The translations under genes and the position numbers were made by a program. Of a stretch of DNA of 64,000 nucleotides, positions 11,106 to 25,200 are shown in pieces. Each line of letters begins with the position of its first letter. Position 1 is the stretch's first letter. A model generated the notes under the pieces. That model was not told the DNA's origin. It did not search any database and saw nothing but the letters and a program-made list of their open reading frames with translations. The stretch lies in contig CM042088.1 in the NCBI GenBank assembly GCA_023512835.1, positions 44,470,771 to 44,534,770 of the forward strand, read 5' to 3'. This DNA is from Taxillus chinensis. Taxonomy: Eukaryota > Streptophyta > Magnoliopsida > Santalales > Loranthaceae.

Positions 11106-14100
11106 AAGTTAAGATTGATCCAAGCCACACCCACGGGGGGTGCGGGAGCCTATTGTTTACCACAAAGGGGGCTATAAAATTGAAAAGGGGAGGACTAAAC
11201 TTCAGTCGTCTGTGGTTGCGCTACTCCCGGTCATAAGGCTTACAGTATCAACGCGGGGGGGGGGGGGGGGGGGGGGGGGGACCGGGAAAACAAGGGGGGG
11301 TGTTTTATGGGGAGGGGTTTGGGCCGCCAAGCCACCGGTAGAAAAAAAATGTGATAGGTTGTGACCCCCACGAGGGTCCTACATGGGAAACCAAAGCGTC
11401 GCCGTTACGGTAAAGGGAAGATCTTCCTTAAACTCACTTCGGAAAAACTTTAGCTTTAAATAATGTGCTTTATGTTCCTTCTTGCGTAAGAATTTAATTT
11501 CCGGTCTTTATTAAACAAGGTTGGTTTGAAATTTGTGTTAAAGGTGATAAAATAGTCTTGACCAAAAATGGGGAATCTGGGGGTTTTTTAGGGTTGTATT
11601 AAACATTGATTCTAAGAGCAATGGTAGTTCTTCCGGTTTGCTTATATTGTTGAATCCATTGATTTATGGCATGGTAGACTTGGTCATATAAACTTAGCTT
11701 CTATTAAAAAGACTTAAAAAATTAAACTTAATTCCCTCTTTTAATGTGAAAGAGTTCTCAAATGCTCGTTTGTGTTGAAGCTAAATATGCCAAGAAACCT
11801 TTTAAATCTATTGAAAATAGAAGGGACGGAACTTTTAGAATTAATCCACACCGACTTGGCGGACTTCAAGAACGTTGTTATAAAGGAGGCAAAAAATACT
11901 ATGTGACTTTTATAGATGATTTTCTAGATATACTAAAGTTTATCTCTAAGAAATAAATTTGAAGGAAGAAATGTTCTTGAAGTATAAATCAGAGGGTGGA
12001 AAATCAATTGGATAGGAAAATAAAAAGAGTTAGATCCGATAGGGAGGAGAATATGCTACCACTCATCTTAAGGAATTTTGTGAAAAATATGGAATTATAC
12101 ATGAATTCGGGGCCCTTATTCTCCTCCAAAGAAAATGGTATGCGAAAAAAAATAGAACACTTAAAGATATGATGAATGCTATGTTAATAAGCTAGGGTTT
12201 GCACAATATGGGGGGGAAGTGTTTTTTTGTCTTGTTATATTCTTAATAGGGTTCTATAAAAGAATGGATTTAACCCTTATGAATTATGGAAAGGTTTTCC
12301 TCTAATTTAAATGTTTTAAAAAAGTGGGGGTGTCTTGCTAAGGTTTGTTTACCTCCTCTAAAAGGTTCACCATAGGTCTAAAACGTTTGATGCAATTTTA
12401 TTGGTTATGTTTTGGTGGGCATTTATATAGGATTTAGGTTGACTTGAGGTTTCCTTTAAAGAAATCTATAACTAGTTCCGAATATATTTCACTTGATGAC
12501 AGTTTTTCTTCCTTTGAAAATGAACTTAGAAAAAGTAAAGGCAAAGGATTGAAAAAGACTTTGGACCGATTTTATCACTACTATGTTAATTGAAAATCCT
12601 GATAAAATTGATATCATATGGTCTTGATTCATTATTGGTGAAGATCCCAAAACTTATAAAAGGGGTTTTGAGGGACTTTGGGAAGGGGGAATTTTTTCTT
12701 TTTAAGAGGCAATGGTTAAATTCTATTTTATCTATCATACTTGGGATTTAGTAGACTTGCCTAAGGGATCCAAACCCATTAAATGTAAATGGATTTTTAG
12801 TGAAGGAAAGGGGGGGCTAGGGTGGTGTGGATGAGTTCAAGGCTACTTTAGTATTCCAGGGGGGGGGGGGAAGCCCCAAAGAAAGGACTTTGATTATTTT
12901 GACAACTATTCTCCATTCTAAATTGCAAATTCATAAGGACTCTTGTTGCCTTGGCTACTATTCTTGACTTAGTTGTACATCAAATGGATCAAAAACGAAC
13001 TTTCTTTAAATGGTGATTTAGAGGAAGAAATATATATGGAACAACTTGAGGGTTTTAGTTCTCCAAATCAAGAGGATAAAGTGTGTAAACTAAAGAAGTC
13101 CTTATATGGACTTAAACAAGCTCCAAAACAATGGTATGAAAAATTTAATTGTATTTTTTCCCTCCTTTTTTTTTTTTTTGGTAAAATTTTTGTTTCCTGC
13201 CTTTATTCAAAAATGGTTGGATCGATTGTGTTAATTTTGGGGAATTTTAACACATTTTAAATATTGGGGGGGGGGGGGGGGGGGGGGGGTTTTTTTTTTT
13301 TTTTTTTGGAAAGACAGGGGAAGGGGGGAGGTGGTTTTTTTGGGGGGGGGGCGGGCCAAAAGGGAATGGGGTTTTTTTCTATAAATAAATTTTTTCACGA
13401 GAAAAAAAAATTGAAAAAAAAAATTTAATTGCTTTGATTTGTGTTCTTAGAACTTTTGATTCTAGCATTCACTTGAAAAGGGGGGGGGGGGGGGGGGGGG
13501 GGGGGGAGAAATGTGGGGAAGTAAATTAAAATTGTTTATATTTTTGGGATTTTTATTTTTATTTTTTTTTGGGGGTGGGAGTGGGTGGGGGGGGTTAATT
13601 GGGGGGGTATTTGGGAGGGATGAAGGGTGAGGAGGGTTTTTTTTTTTTTTTTGTTTGGGGGGGGGAATTTTTGGGGTGTAATTTGAAATTTAAATTTTTG
13701 GTTTTTTTTTTGTGGGGTTTGGTTTTGGTTTTGGGGGGGGGAAGTAGGGGAAAAGTTCACAAGGATATTTTTTGGGAGGGACTATTTGGAAGATCTTCAA
13801 AAGGGGCAAACCCGTTTTAAATCTAATTTTTGATTCTCAAGCCAATTGATTTCAAGAACAGTGTCTATAATGGCAAGAAAGGCATATTCGCATAAGACCT
13901 GTAGTCAAACCTTTGAAAAATGGTGTTAATTCATTGGATTATGGAAAACCGGAAGAAATTGGCGACCTTTTACTAAAGGTCTAACAAAGAAAATGGTCTT
14001 GGAGTCCTCCATAGGGGGGAAGCCAATGCTTGAGGAGTTTGGTGGATACCATCTTTGTGGTCAAACGAAACCACCTTGATCTTAAAATTTATATATATAT

Positions 14101-14562
14101 ATATATATATATAATATCAAATTTAAGCTTATGCCATAATTTAGTTCATAACAAGTATAGAGTGAATTATGGGGTCCGGGTGTGTTTGCTTATGGTGGGG
14201 CTTTAGAGGATAAATTGCGCCTCTTAATAAGTCCCTAATAATCTAGTGAGGTGGGTGTAGAGTTGCCTTGGTGGATTTACTTGGGTGGGCTCCTTAAATA
14301 TTTGGGACATCTTTCTAGAGCACTCATGAATCCCAAGGTAGGCGCATGGGCGTTGTTGGCGCGTTTTTTTTTTTCGCGGAGATCTGTGATTCAAGGGTTT
14401 GGGGGGGGTCGTCAAATGAAGGTTCTTTGAGTTCAAGAATATTACACTTTCTGATTCTTCTCAATCATTCTTTTTTTTTTTAGAAAGAAGTTTTTTTTTT
14501 TAAGGGATCTCCCTTTTCTTTGCTTTTGGGTTTTTTTTTTTTCTTTGCCATTTGTGGGGGAT
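10441..14562 (+). mobile_element. Ty1/copia LTR retrotransposon, heavily frameshifted and poorly sequenced
   Basis: Copia parts occur in the correct order on the + strand, scattered over frames. Gag-like sequence lies at 10560-10710 (EPLDGTNYRRW-type, then LEVDYVL). GAG-pre-integrase sequence lies at about 11450-11700 (a NVLYVPS-like segment and a WHGRLGHI-like segment). The integrase start is at 11760-11950 (AKKPF, GGKKYYVTFIDDF). Reverse transcriptase spans 12720-13160 ([23 protein letters not shown], then [14 protein letters not shown]). The RNase H end is at about 13830-14040 (a PFTKGLTKKMVLESS-like segment). Frames are broken by dozens of indels, most at poly-G/poly-T runs (11075-11103, 11257-11281, 13267-13290, 13480-13506). 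A purine-rich TTTGTGGGGGAT followed by TGTTAG at about 14563 could be the polypurine tract and 3' LTR start. No 5' LTR can be found because the homopolymer block replaces it. Not functional as given. Confidence 0.85.
14090..14113. repeat. (TA)n microsatellite
   Basis: Twelve TA units in the 3' untranslated part of the Copia remnant. Confidence 0.85.
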
Positions 14563-15655
14563 TGTTAGAAATGGCAATATTTTACATTATTAAAATATAT
14601 TTTATACTACTTATATTATTTCATAATAAAATTTTTATAATTTAATACTAAATAAAAGTGAATGATATGAAAAACATAAAAAAGAGAGGTAAGAGAAAAA
14701 ATTTATATATAATTTAATAATTATAGATAGTGAATAATATTTCTCAATACATAAAAAAATATTATATAAAATCTATAAAGAAAGTTAAATATAGGCTGAA
14801 CATCTGTTGCGGAGATAATTTTATGACTTTTTAATTTTTTTTATTAAATATATGAAAATAAATAGAAAATCTACTTCTAGTGTTATTAGAAAAAAAAATG
14901 ACATAAATGAGTATAATGCACACTAGCTAGTTTATAAATACTCATTAGTATTTTTATTTTATTTGTATATTTAAAAATATTTATATCATTATTTCGTAAT
15001 TTCAATTCTTTTTCATTTTATATATGGTTGTTTTTATTAAAATAATATTTATTTTAACTTTATTTTATTTTTACACAACTGGACCTATTATTTTGTTCTT
15101 TTGAGAAATTCACCATCTTTTAACGAAGCTACAAATACCGTCTCGGTCTTCCTCTAAATGCCATGGCAAACACCACCATTTGTTAATTAAAAAGGCTGAA
15201 AGGCTTATTGTCTACTACTGGTGTGATGCATTTGTACGTCCACACTTCTATTCACCTTGTTGTCATCTTTACGAAGGCTTTAGAAAAACAACAATTTAGT
15301 TTATTTTACAATTACACCCTCGACAAGTTAAACTTGAGGTTCATCCATTAATGGATAATTAAGTAAATGCACGCGACCTCATATATTGCGTGAAGTTATT
15401 TTATTGATCTCTTTTGACCTGAACTAATAAATCTGCATCCAATATTCTATATTATATTTTTATTTAATTAATTGTAATTTTTACTATAATAATTTTAATT
15501 ACTTTAGTGTTCTTATAATTAAATAAAACAATAATTTAAACCGTTCAACTTACAATATATAGTTGTTGTGGATCACAGCACAGGGGCTAGCATAATCTCA
15601 TATCTGTAGTTATTATTAATAAAATATAGTCATAAAATGAGAAAGGAGTGGAACT
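14563..15655. other. AT-rich DNA downstream of the Copia remnant (its 3' LTR may start here)
   Basis: It begins with TGTTAG directly after a purine tract, the usual start of a Copia LTR, but no matching 5' LTR is available to prove it. The rest is A/T-rich with no gene. Confidence 0.35.
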
Positions 15656-15913
15656 GTGGAACATGGGCTAGCAAGGAGAGACCGGAGGAGAAGGCAATTT
15701 GGGATCAAAGGGAGAGAGGGGGTGGTTCATGGTTGGCTTTTGTTATCCAGGACCAGGATCAGCTCTGTCGCAGTTAAATCCTCGTCCTTCTTGTCACTTC
15801 TCAGGTCCGCCGTCCGCGCGCGTGATGGAAAGAGGGTTCATAGACTCAGAGGGAACGTGTGGTGGCCATCGCCAAAACTCCTCTCTTTTTCTGACACCCT
15901 AACTCGATCCTAA
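15656..15913 (+). other. Isolated GC-richer ORF island, function unknown
   Basis: An 85-codon frame opens from an ATG (MEHGLARRDRRRRQFG) and a second frame overlaps it. Arg-rich, low-complexity translation in both frames suggests GC-biased non-coding DNA rather than a protein; the segment contains CCGTCCGCGCGCG. It could be the 5' UTR or CpG-rich leader of an unrecognised transcript. No splice partners or domain were found. Confidence 0.15.
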
Positions 15914-16127
15914 CCTACTTTTGCACAGTATAAGCAAATCCAATCCACTTTCTTGCACGCTTTAATAAATATGATTTAAAACCATCACGTACTCGATGGG
16001 AGCATGCACTGTGCACCTTAATAAATGAGCCGTGGACGGTGTAGAACACGTAAACAGAGCATTCACATACATTTTTCAATAAATTTTAAAAAAACTTTTA
16101 AATTTAAATTACGTTTAACTTTTTTAT

Positions 16128-16169
<42 letters not shown>

Positions 16170-19139
16170 TTTTTAAAGCACTCTCTATATCAATATAATT
16201 ATATTTTATATTATTTTAAAAATGTAATAATATTTTTTTATAATTTAATATAAAATAAAAGTAAAAATAAAAAAAATAAAAATTTTATATAATTTAATAA
16301 TTACAGAATAGTATTATAAAAAAGTAAAATATAAAATAGTTTACTTTATTAACTTTATTTTTTATAAATATAAAAAAATAGATTTTTATAGAAAATACTC
16401 TTATATTTTGTTTTGTTAAAATTATTACTACAATAATTTGTATTTAATGTATTAATTAATGAGAAAAACAAAAAAAATGGGCGATAAAATAATAATATTT
16501 GATTTGACAAATTATATAATTGTTTAACCGAACGACATTAAAAACATTTGTGTTTTGTTCTATATTAAATTTCATTTATTTCTGTGTACGAGTTCGAGTA
16601 CGAGATACACGATTGTCCCTTATCAAAAATCCAAGGTGGCCTTTACTACAAAAAATAACCAAACAAATACAAATGTTGGTGACGGATAATTTGAAAACAT
16701 GAGCAAAAAAAACAAAAAAGGTTAAAGATACACCCATTATATAATTTTTTTTGCTCTAACCACTTTAATTCTGTTTTACCCTCCCCTCCTTTAAAAAAAC
16801 ACGACATAATTTGTAAAAATATCACTCCACCTGACTAAATGCGCTAATCTAGCTAATTGGTCATTTTAAAAAAATAAAATTAGGTAAAGATCGTTCGTAA
16901 AAATAAAAAATCATTCAAATCCAAGTTTTGATATTTTTTATTAAAAAAAAAACTGATCAGACCAACTTCAATTCGATCGGATCAATTTATAATTATTATA
17001 AATATTTTTTGTGTATAATAATTTGTTATTGTTGCTTTTGTATAATTTTCAAAATAAATTGTTTTAATATTTAATTTCATTCATTATTTTTATTTTTGTA
17101 TCATTTGTTAATTCATTATTTGCTGCTTTTTGAAGTTATCAATATATAAAATGGTTCCTAAATTAATTAATTATTGTTCAAATTAATTAAATGATTTTTT
17201 TGAAGGTAGTGATGGGTGTGCAGAGTGCAGACGCTGTAGAGGTACAGGCATTCAGACCGCGCTGCAATATTGTTGCATGTAAAAAGGACATAAAGAGAAT
17301 TGGGGAAGAAAACTAAAACGATAGTAAATGGATTATGCTTGTCGGGGCCATTTTTGTGTGCATTGCCCCCTACACCTAACTAATTAATAGGTCCTGCATG
17401 TGATGAGTGCGACCCATGAGTCTGCTATACGTACACAGTCGATACACTGACCTATTTTTCATAGGGGCGCAGTTTTTTAAAAAAAACTAGGACTAACAGG
17501 ATGGAACTTAAATTTAATAAGCTTGCCGAAATTTGGTTGAGAGTGGCCAAAATTTTGAAATTCTTAGAAAAAAAAAAGGAAGAAGTTGGCAATGCTCTTG
17601 AGGGATTGTGGAGGGAAAAGAGAATAGAACTCTTTGGAATGATAGAAAATGGAGTAAAGCTTTGGGAATGCATTTTGAGAACTTAAAAGTGCTGTGTATG
17701 GTTGCGTATTGAGGGAGAGGCCAGTCATGTCTTTTAGAGTGCATGAGAGAGCTTATACGGCCATAGTTCACAAATGAAAGTGTGATGGAGGGTTTTTTCT
17801 TTCTTATTTTCCTCGTTTTTCTCAATGTTTCCCTCCATGTTTCAAAGAATATTGGTGTCTTAAAACTCATAATATGGCTTGGAGGCTTCTTATGGTTCTC
17901 CAAAAAATTAAAGGGATGTGTAGGGGGTGTTTCATAAGATCTTAAATGACAAATTTCAGACAGCCACATGATGCGTCTGTCTTACACACAACGCTACCAT
18001 TATATATAATGGCAAATGGTGTCTTATGGTTCTCTTAATATGGCTTGGAGGCTATATGGTACCACAGTGTCCCAAAACCTTGTAAATTTGTTTTGTTTTA
18101 CATATACATGGTATTTGGCATGCACAAGGACACCACTAACGCCCTACAATATGACACAATACAAGATCTTTTTTTGTTATATATAATGATAACACAATTT
18201 ATATATTTTTATGTAATTCGCCCCCCCAAAAAAAAACTGACACAACAACAACAAAAATGTAAGCTAAATAATAGTAGCAAAGTAATATGTAATTCAGACA
18301 AAATAGAATTCAATATAGATTATCAAATTTACAAATAACAAAATCATAATTATATAATATAGGTTATAAATTTCTTAATTTAAATTGTTTAACAATAGTA
18401 TATAATTATATATTTGATTGAGTTGAATTAAATTTAGTTTATGTTATTAAATTTTATTATAAGATTGAAATCTTGAATGAAGTGTTAAAATTACGAAATA
18501 CAATATTATAAATATATAACATAATTTATAATTTTTTTTGGTCAAAATTTGTTAATAATATTGTATAATTATAATGTTATATTTATTTTATTGAATTGAA
18601 TTAAATTTAGCTTATATTACTATGTTTTGTATTAGATTCATTGATATTAATGTTATAACTAATAATATAAAATTTTTAATTTTTTTTTAGTTATAATATG
18701 TTAATAAATATTATATAAGTATATTGTTATTGCTTTTATAATTATATTAGTATATTTTAGAAATTTTTGAATAAAATATTAACTAGAAGAATTAATATTT
18801 AACAAAAAACTGACACCCGCAAATTACATCATACCGATGGCGGGTAGATAACTGCTACATTGTTTCATACCCGCATAAAAACGAGTAAATAGAAAAAATG
18901 ATAAGAGTACCTATTTAACAAGTCCGTCCGACCATAATAAAAATGTTATTCATTGAATAAATAAATCCCATAAAAAAACCTTAGGTTTCCCCATTTATGG
19001 TCCCAGCCGCAAAAGCGCAAAAGAATTTGATTTAATACCCGATTTGTTAGTAAAACTAATAAGTAGGTGAATTACAGCCACAGAATCATAATTATGTGCA
19101 GAATCTAGCATGTAGTGTTATAGACACAAATTACGGGGG
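15914..19139. other. AT-rich intergenic DNA with (AC)n(TA)n microsatellite and local duplications
   Basis: A compound (AC)n(TA)n microsatellite lies at 16128-16169. The phrase AATATGGCTTGGAGGC occurs near 17873 and again near 18037 next to TCTTATGGTTCTC, showing a small local rearrangement. ORFs at 17452-17969 have no domain. The last part should contain the 3' UTR of the next gene (minus strand). Confidence 0.45.
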
Positions 19140-19239
19140 CATTCAAGCAAAGCCTGAAGAGAAGCCTCTATTTTTTTTTTTGTTTTTGGCTTTTAATCTA
19201 CAAGCAACAAAGTGACACCAATAAATAACGGAGGCTACA

Positions 19240-22200
19240 CTACTGTCGGGACATTGGTGCCATGGGCAAAGACGACTGCTGGGTGTAAAAGCCCCCTTCA
19301 GGTACCGGAAAACTCTGGTAAGGATTCGTTGGTGGGGCATTATAGGGAGAAATACCAGTCACTGAAACAGCCCCAACTGTAGGATATCCAGGCAGGGAAG
19401 GTGGTTGCAATTGGTTTGTTCCATAGCCATATGACACATTAGGTATTGAGCCGGTCCCTGGCACAAACTGGGGTTCTGTATAAGGGGGCGCTGGGGGCAG
19501 TAGAGGCAGTGGAGCAGCCGAAGGATGAGGTGGTTGCTCACTTGAGGCTGCTTGTGAAGTGGTGGTGACATTGTGCTGCAAGGTTTCGGCATGTCCAAAA
19601 GGTGCCAGTGAATTCAGCTGAGGTGTTTGAGCTGGCATCGGCACATAGCCAGACTGATCATTCTCAAGTTTAGATCTCTTCTCGGGAGGGTAATCTCCAG
19701 AGGATTCTTTGATTGAATTTCCAATTACGCCCTCGGATGCGAGAGAGGAGAGAACATAGGTAAGCATCTGGGCCGAAGAAGTTGATGCTGTGAGCTTTGC
19801 GGCTACAGCAGCCGCCGCAGATTTGCGGGCATCATCTTCATTATGGCTGGACTTCTCCATATAAGGCATCTGATGTGCATACATTACTGGAGCAGATTGT
19901 TCTACATCCTTGCCCATTAAACTGCAAGATGCTTTGGAGGCTGGAGGTTCCTTCAGACCCTGGTCAGATTGTGGCTGTCGCATGTTGTTGCTGTTAAGTA
20001 GCTGCCTGCAAATATTACTTGCCTGCCCTGAATGGGCCTGTGCAGCCTAAAAGAGAATAAATAATAGAGCATGTACACTTAGAACAGGTAGGAATGACAA
20101 AACAAAAAGTTACTATATATCTACAAAGGCTACACACAATTATTTTAAAAAAAAATTTAAACACATTCTAAATTCAAAGCCAAATCGAAAGACCAACATG
20201 CAAGTATAATCAAAGAATAAATAGATAATATTTTTAAAGGAAAATGTGGATGTCAAGTTTTATCTCCTGGAGGTGACTAACCAAGGTAAAGGACTAACAT
20301 GTATGAATAATCAAGAGAGCTAAAGAACAATGATATTAAAGCCTAGCAAAAATTAAATAAATGATATTTATAGAGGTAACTGTACATCGAAAGCTTTATC
20401 TACTGGAGGGAAGGAACAATGATTATGCCCTGAAACCCAAGTTGATAGCATGGGTGGTCACTAGTTAAAAAATAAATGCCACGTGATAAAAACAATTTTT
20501 AAGGTTATTTTTGCTTGGTTGCAGCATATTTCTTCAACTTTAGGAGATATTGTGAATGCCACGAGTGGCATGCAGATCCTCACAACTTTTAAAATGATGC
20601 CTTGCAGTAGAAGATTCAGTTCATCTCTTAACTGGACAAAATCTCAAATATAATTGAATTATTTAAAACTTCAGTCAGCTTCCAATAAGAAAAGATGGTC
20701 TGCCACTGAATCACACATTCCACAAGCAATCTCTTACATTAGTTATACGCAAAATTTGTGAGGTCTGGTCTGCTTTTGTGAGAGGCAGGCACTGATGTCA
20801 GAAACTAGGAAAAAGTCCAAAGGAAATATGGGATATAACCAGGGGGAGTAGCTCCACTGGCCATGACACTGATATGGATCACTCAATTTCAGAATCTAGC
20901 AAGATGATATTTTAAGGAAACTCTCCAACATACTCTTTGGATTAATATCAAAACATGCATTACAAGGATAAAGACTTGGCTATAAATAGCCCTACAATGC
21001 AATAACTCTCACTATCCCACTAATTTACTAACTTTCCCATTATTATTAAAAAAACTACCCCACTACTCTACTACATGAATCATGGAGAAAATATTAGACT
21101 TTTTCCTCCTTTGATAAGTGATATACGGTTGTCCCATAACAGTGCACCCGGAAAAAATGACTTGTCCTCAAGTGGAAACACCAGAAATTGTTGTTTAATA
21201 ATATCATAGTCTTTCCAAATAGCTTCTTCAATGGCACGAGACAGCCAAGCAACCAAAATTTTCAGAACTTAAGAATTTTCAAATTTACGCCAAGGGTGAG
21301 ACAATTTTTTCCGGCTAAACAATGAATTCAAAGGCCTCATTGATGGGAGGAGGACTTGATGAGGCACTGCAGCACCATGAGCCGGGCGCAAAAGAGATAC
21401 ATGAAAGACTGGATGGATTTTGGAGGCAGGTGGTAGGTCCAATTCATAAGCAACAGACCCAATACGACACAAAATCTTGTAGGGACAAAAATACCAGAGA
21501 CAATTTCCGGGTGACACATCTAGCAAGAGTTTTCTGACGATATGGCTGCAACCGAAGAAACACTAGGGCACCTTCGTCAAAATGAACTTCCCACCTATGA
21601 GAACCAGCCATCTGCTTCATCCGCTGTTGGGCTTTGGACAGATTTTGTTTGAGGACAACAAGAAACTCATCACGAACAGAGAGAAACTCCTCCAGATCTG
21701 AAAATCGAGTTTCTCCACGCACAAATGGAACAACAGGAATACTCAGCCCATGACAAAAATTGACTCCATCTTTTTGGCTGCTTCATGGCAAAGCAACGAA
21801 GATATGTTTCCAAACAACGGTTGACCACTTTAGTTTGACCATCAGATTGTGGATGATACGCATAGCTCATGTGCATTTTGGTGTCATTGAGTTTGAAAAA
21901 GTAAATCCAAAAAGAACTTAAAAAGACAAAGTCCCAATCCGAAACTATAGAGCGCGGCAAACCATGGAGATGGACAATATCCTTATAAAATAGGAAAACG
22001 ACTGACTTGGCAGTATAAGGGTGCTACAGTCCAATAAAGTGAACATACTTGCTTAGCCGATCAATAACAACTAAAACCACATTCAATCCATGCAGACCAG
22101 AAATAAAGTCCAAAAAAAATCCTTCCAAATCTGTTCCAGAATGGGCAAAAGAGATAAGAGCCCTCCAGGCGCCATTGTTTAATATTTAGCACGTTGACAC

Positions 22201-25200
22201 CAAACAATCTTGCACAAGCCATCACACATGAGCTTTCAATTGTGACCAATAAAAAGTTGAGGAAATACGCTGTAAGGTCTTAAGAAAACCACCTGGACCA
22301 ACATCAGGTGTATTATGGCCCTCATGTAAAAATTTTTTAACTCTTCATTAGAGAAGACCACCAAACGAGTTTTATAAAATAATTTGTCATGAAACAAGGA
22401 AAAATTTAAATACGTACCCGTAGACTCGTGCTTTAGATTGCAAAAAAACAAAAAAAAAAAAAAACAGTTGTAGCTAATGTAATAGCACAAGCTAAAAAAT
22501 CAGCTTGTTATGGACGCCAAGAAAGAGCATCAACCCCAAAATTTTCCGAACCACACTTGAATTGTATGACAAAATCAAAAGGCAAAAGCTTCAACAATAA
22601 CTATTGCTGCATGTTGGTGGTGATACGCTATTGAAGGAGATGCAATAGACTTTTATGGTCCGTGCGCATAGTGAATTTGGATCCCATGAGATAGTGTCGC
22701 CACTTTTGCAAGGCTAGAACCAAAAAAAGAAGTTTTCGATTATAAGTAGATTTAAAGCGATTGAAAAATGAGAAACCCTTACTATTATACGCCACTGGAT
22801 GGACCGATTGCAAGATAATAGCACCAATACCCTCATTAGGGGCATCACACTCGACCATAAACAGCTCAGAGAACTTGGGCAAGAGGAGAACTGGTACTAT
22901 GGTCAATGCCGTTTTAAGATGTTTGAAAGCCTGATCAACAAAGCAAGTCCAGCGAAAAGCATCCTTCTTTGTCTATTCCATTAAGGGTCGGGCAAAAATT
23001 TCATAATCTTTGACAAAATGGAGGTAATACTCGGCTAATCCCAAGAAACCCCATAGCTCTTTCATTGAACCAGGTGTGGGCTATTTGGTGACCTCCATAA
23101 TTTTGTCCTGATCCACGGACACTCCTTGAGCGGAAACCACATGTCCCAAAAAAGAAATCTCTAATTGGTCCAAACTACATTTGGATGACTTTGCATAGAA
23201 TTGATGAGTTTGCAGGAGTTCCAAGGTTTGAGTAAGATGCTCCACATGTACATTCTCATTAGCGCTATATACCAATATGTCGTAGAAGAAGATGACAATA
23301 AACTTTCGCAAAAAAGGCCATAAGAAATCATTTATGACCGATTGGAATATGAAAGGTACATTGGTAAGCCCAAAACGCATTACCAAAAACTCATAATGAC
23401 CAGAACGTGTGCGAAAGGCTGTCTTATAAATGTCATTGGATGCACACAAATTTGGTGATAACCGGACGTAAGATCAATTTTAGAAAAAATAGTGGCTCCA
23501 TGCAGCTCGTCCAAAAGTTCTTCCACCGCTGAAATAGGATACTTGCCCGGCGCAGTGAAACTGTTGAATTGCCAATAATCCACCCACATTCTCCAATAAT
23601 TATCCTTCTTTTTCACCAATAGAACAGGGCTAACAAAAGAACTAGTGCTTGGCCTTATAAAACAAGCTTCTAGCAACTTTGTAGTTTGCCTTTCTATCTC
23701 ACTTTTTGGTGATAGGCATAACGGTAAGGCCGCAGGTTTGGTGGTTTAGAATTTCAAAGGAATGGAATGAAATGACTTTAAGATCGGGGTAGAGGGAGAG
23801 GAGGGCATTTGAAAAATTGGTTGAAAAAAGAAAAAAAAAAAAAAAGAAATATTGGATACCCCAGATTTCCACATAGGGTTGATTATCTTCAGGTCTATTT
23901 TAACTGACAACTAAACAATATTATCATGACACATTGAATGTTTAATTTTAAAGTGCGAGATTACATCAATAAGTAATTATGATCTTGAGTGGAAACCCGG
24001 GACTACCTAACAATTTTTTAAAAGCATCCGTACTAATAACTAATAAGGAATAAGGAACCCCCATCCCACAGCAAAAGCTAAAAATCAAGCGCCTGCCATC
24101 ACTGACTTGTTTCTTGAGCAATCCGGTTGCATCTTAATGATGGAGCCCAACAACCTCTGTTATTTCCCTCTCTTAGAAGCCAGAATGATATTCTCCCTTA
24201 CAAAAGCAAGAAATGAAGTATAGAAAACACTTCCTACCATTCAGTATTGCTTTAAAAAGTGCCCTTTACTACTAATGCAAGCCTTTTTAAATGGTATCAA
24301 CACCGACAGCTTCTGAACTCCAAAAATCGACCAGGCCCAACAAGTTTTATTGTCAGTTCAGCTCCTAAACTCTCCCATTTCCAAATTTCTAATTAAAGCA
24401 GTCTCACAGAAATAAAGGTTAAAGAAGCTCTAGCATATATTTTACAGCAAACATATCCTTGTCTACGTGCTTACTGAAAAAGTGACCAAACGGATTTAGG
24501 ATTCATGGATTCTAACTTCAGACAAAATATCAAATATATTAGCATAAATAACAAGTGCTTGTGGTTACTTACCTTCATTTTGAATATAGAGAATCCAACA
24601 AATTAAAAATCAAGTAGTAAAGCATAGCGTCATTTTTCTATACTAATCAACAAGGATACACTTAAATAGCAGGAGGCAACGTCAAGAAAAACCTAAAAAT
24701 GTAGACCAATCACAGTAAAGGCCAGTTTCGAAAAGAAGCTTTTTGGTGAATTGGCGCTTCAACAAGAGCTGACCAGAAAGGTGCTCTTTGTCAAAAGTAT
24801 AAAGCATTTGGCTTACACTGTAAAAAGAGCTTTTAGAAGCTCAAAAATGGCTTTTCAAAAAACAAAAACAGGTTTCTGAAATCATTAGTTTTCTGCCAAG
24901 CATTGACCTCACTGCATGTTACTTTTTTCTCCTAAACTCATTTCTACAACCATATTTAATAATTAAAAGAAAATTAATCATGCTTGTCTACCAAATTATA
25001 TTTCCTTGCTTTTTGGAATATGCAGGCAGGAATAATGCTGTTTGTGAATATGCTACAGTATCCTTTTAATAGGGAACAAGAACAACCATTCCACCTAACC
25101 ACAATTTGGTAGTCAATAAGTTTACCATTCTATAGTACAATACTACACATAAATAGATATCCCGTGAAGTCATGCAGTCTCCAATAAAGGGATGTGAAAT

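Noticed and set aside
17452..17969. ORFs of 60-151 aa on both strands
   Set aside because: No domain, no splice partners, composition typical of AT-rich spacer.
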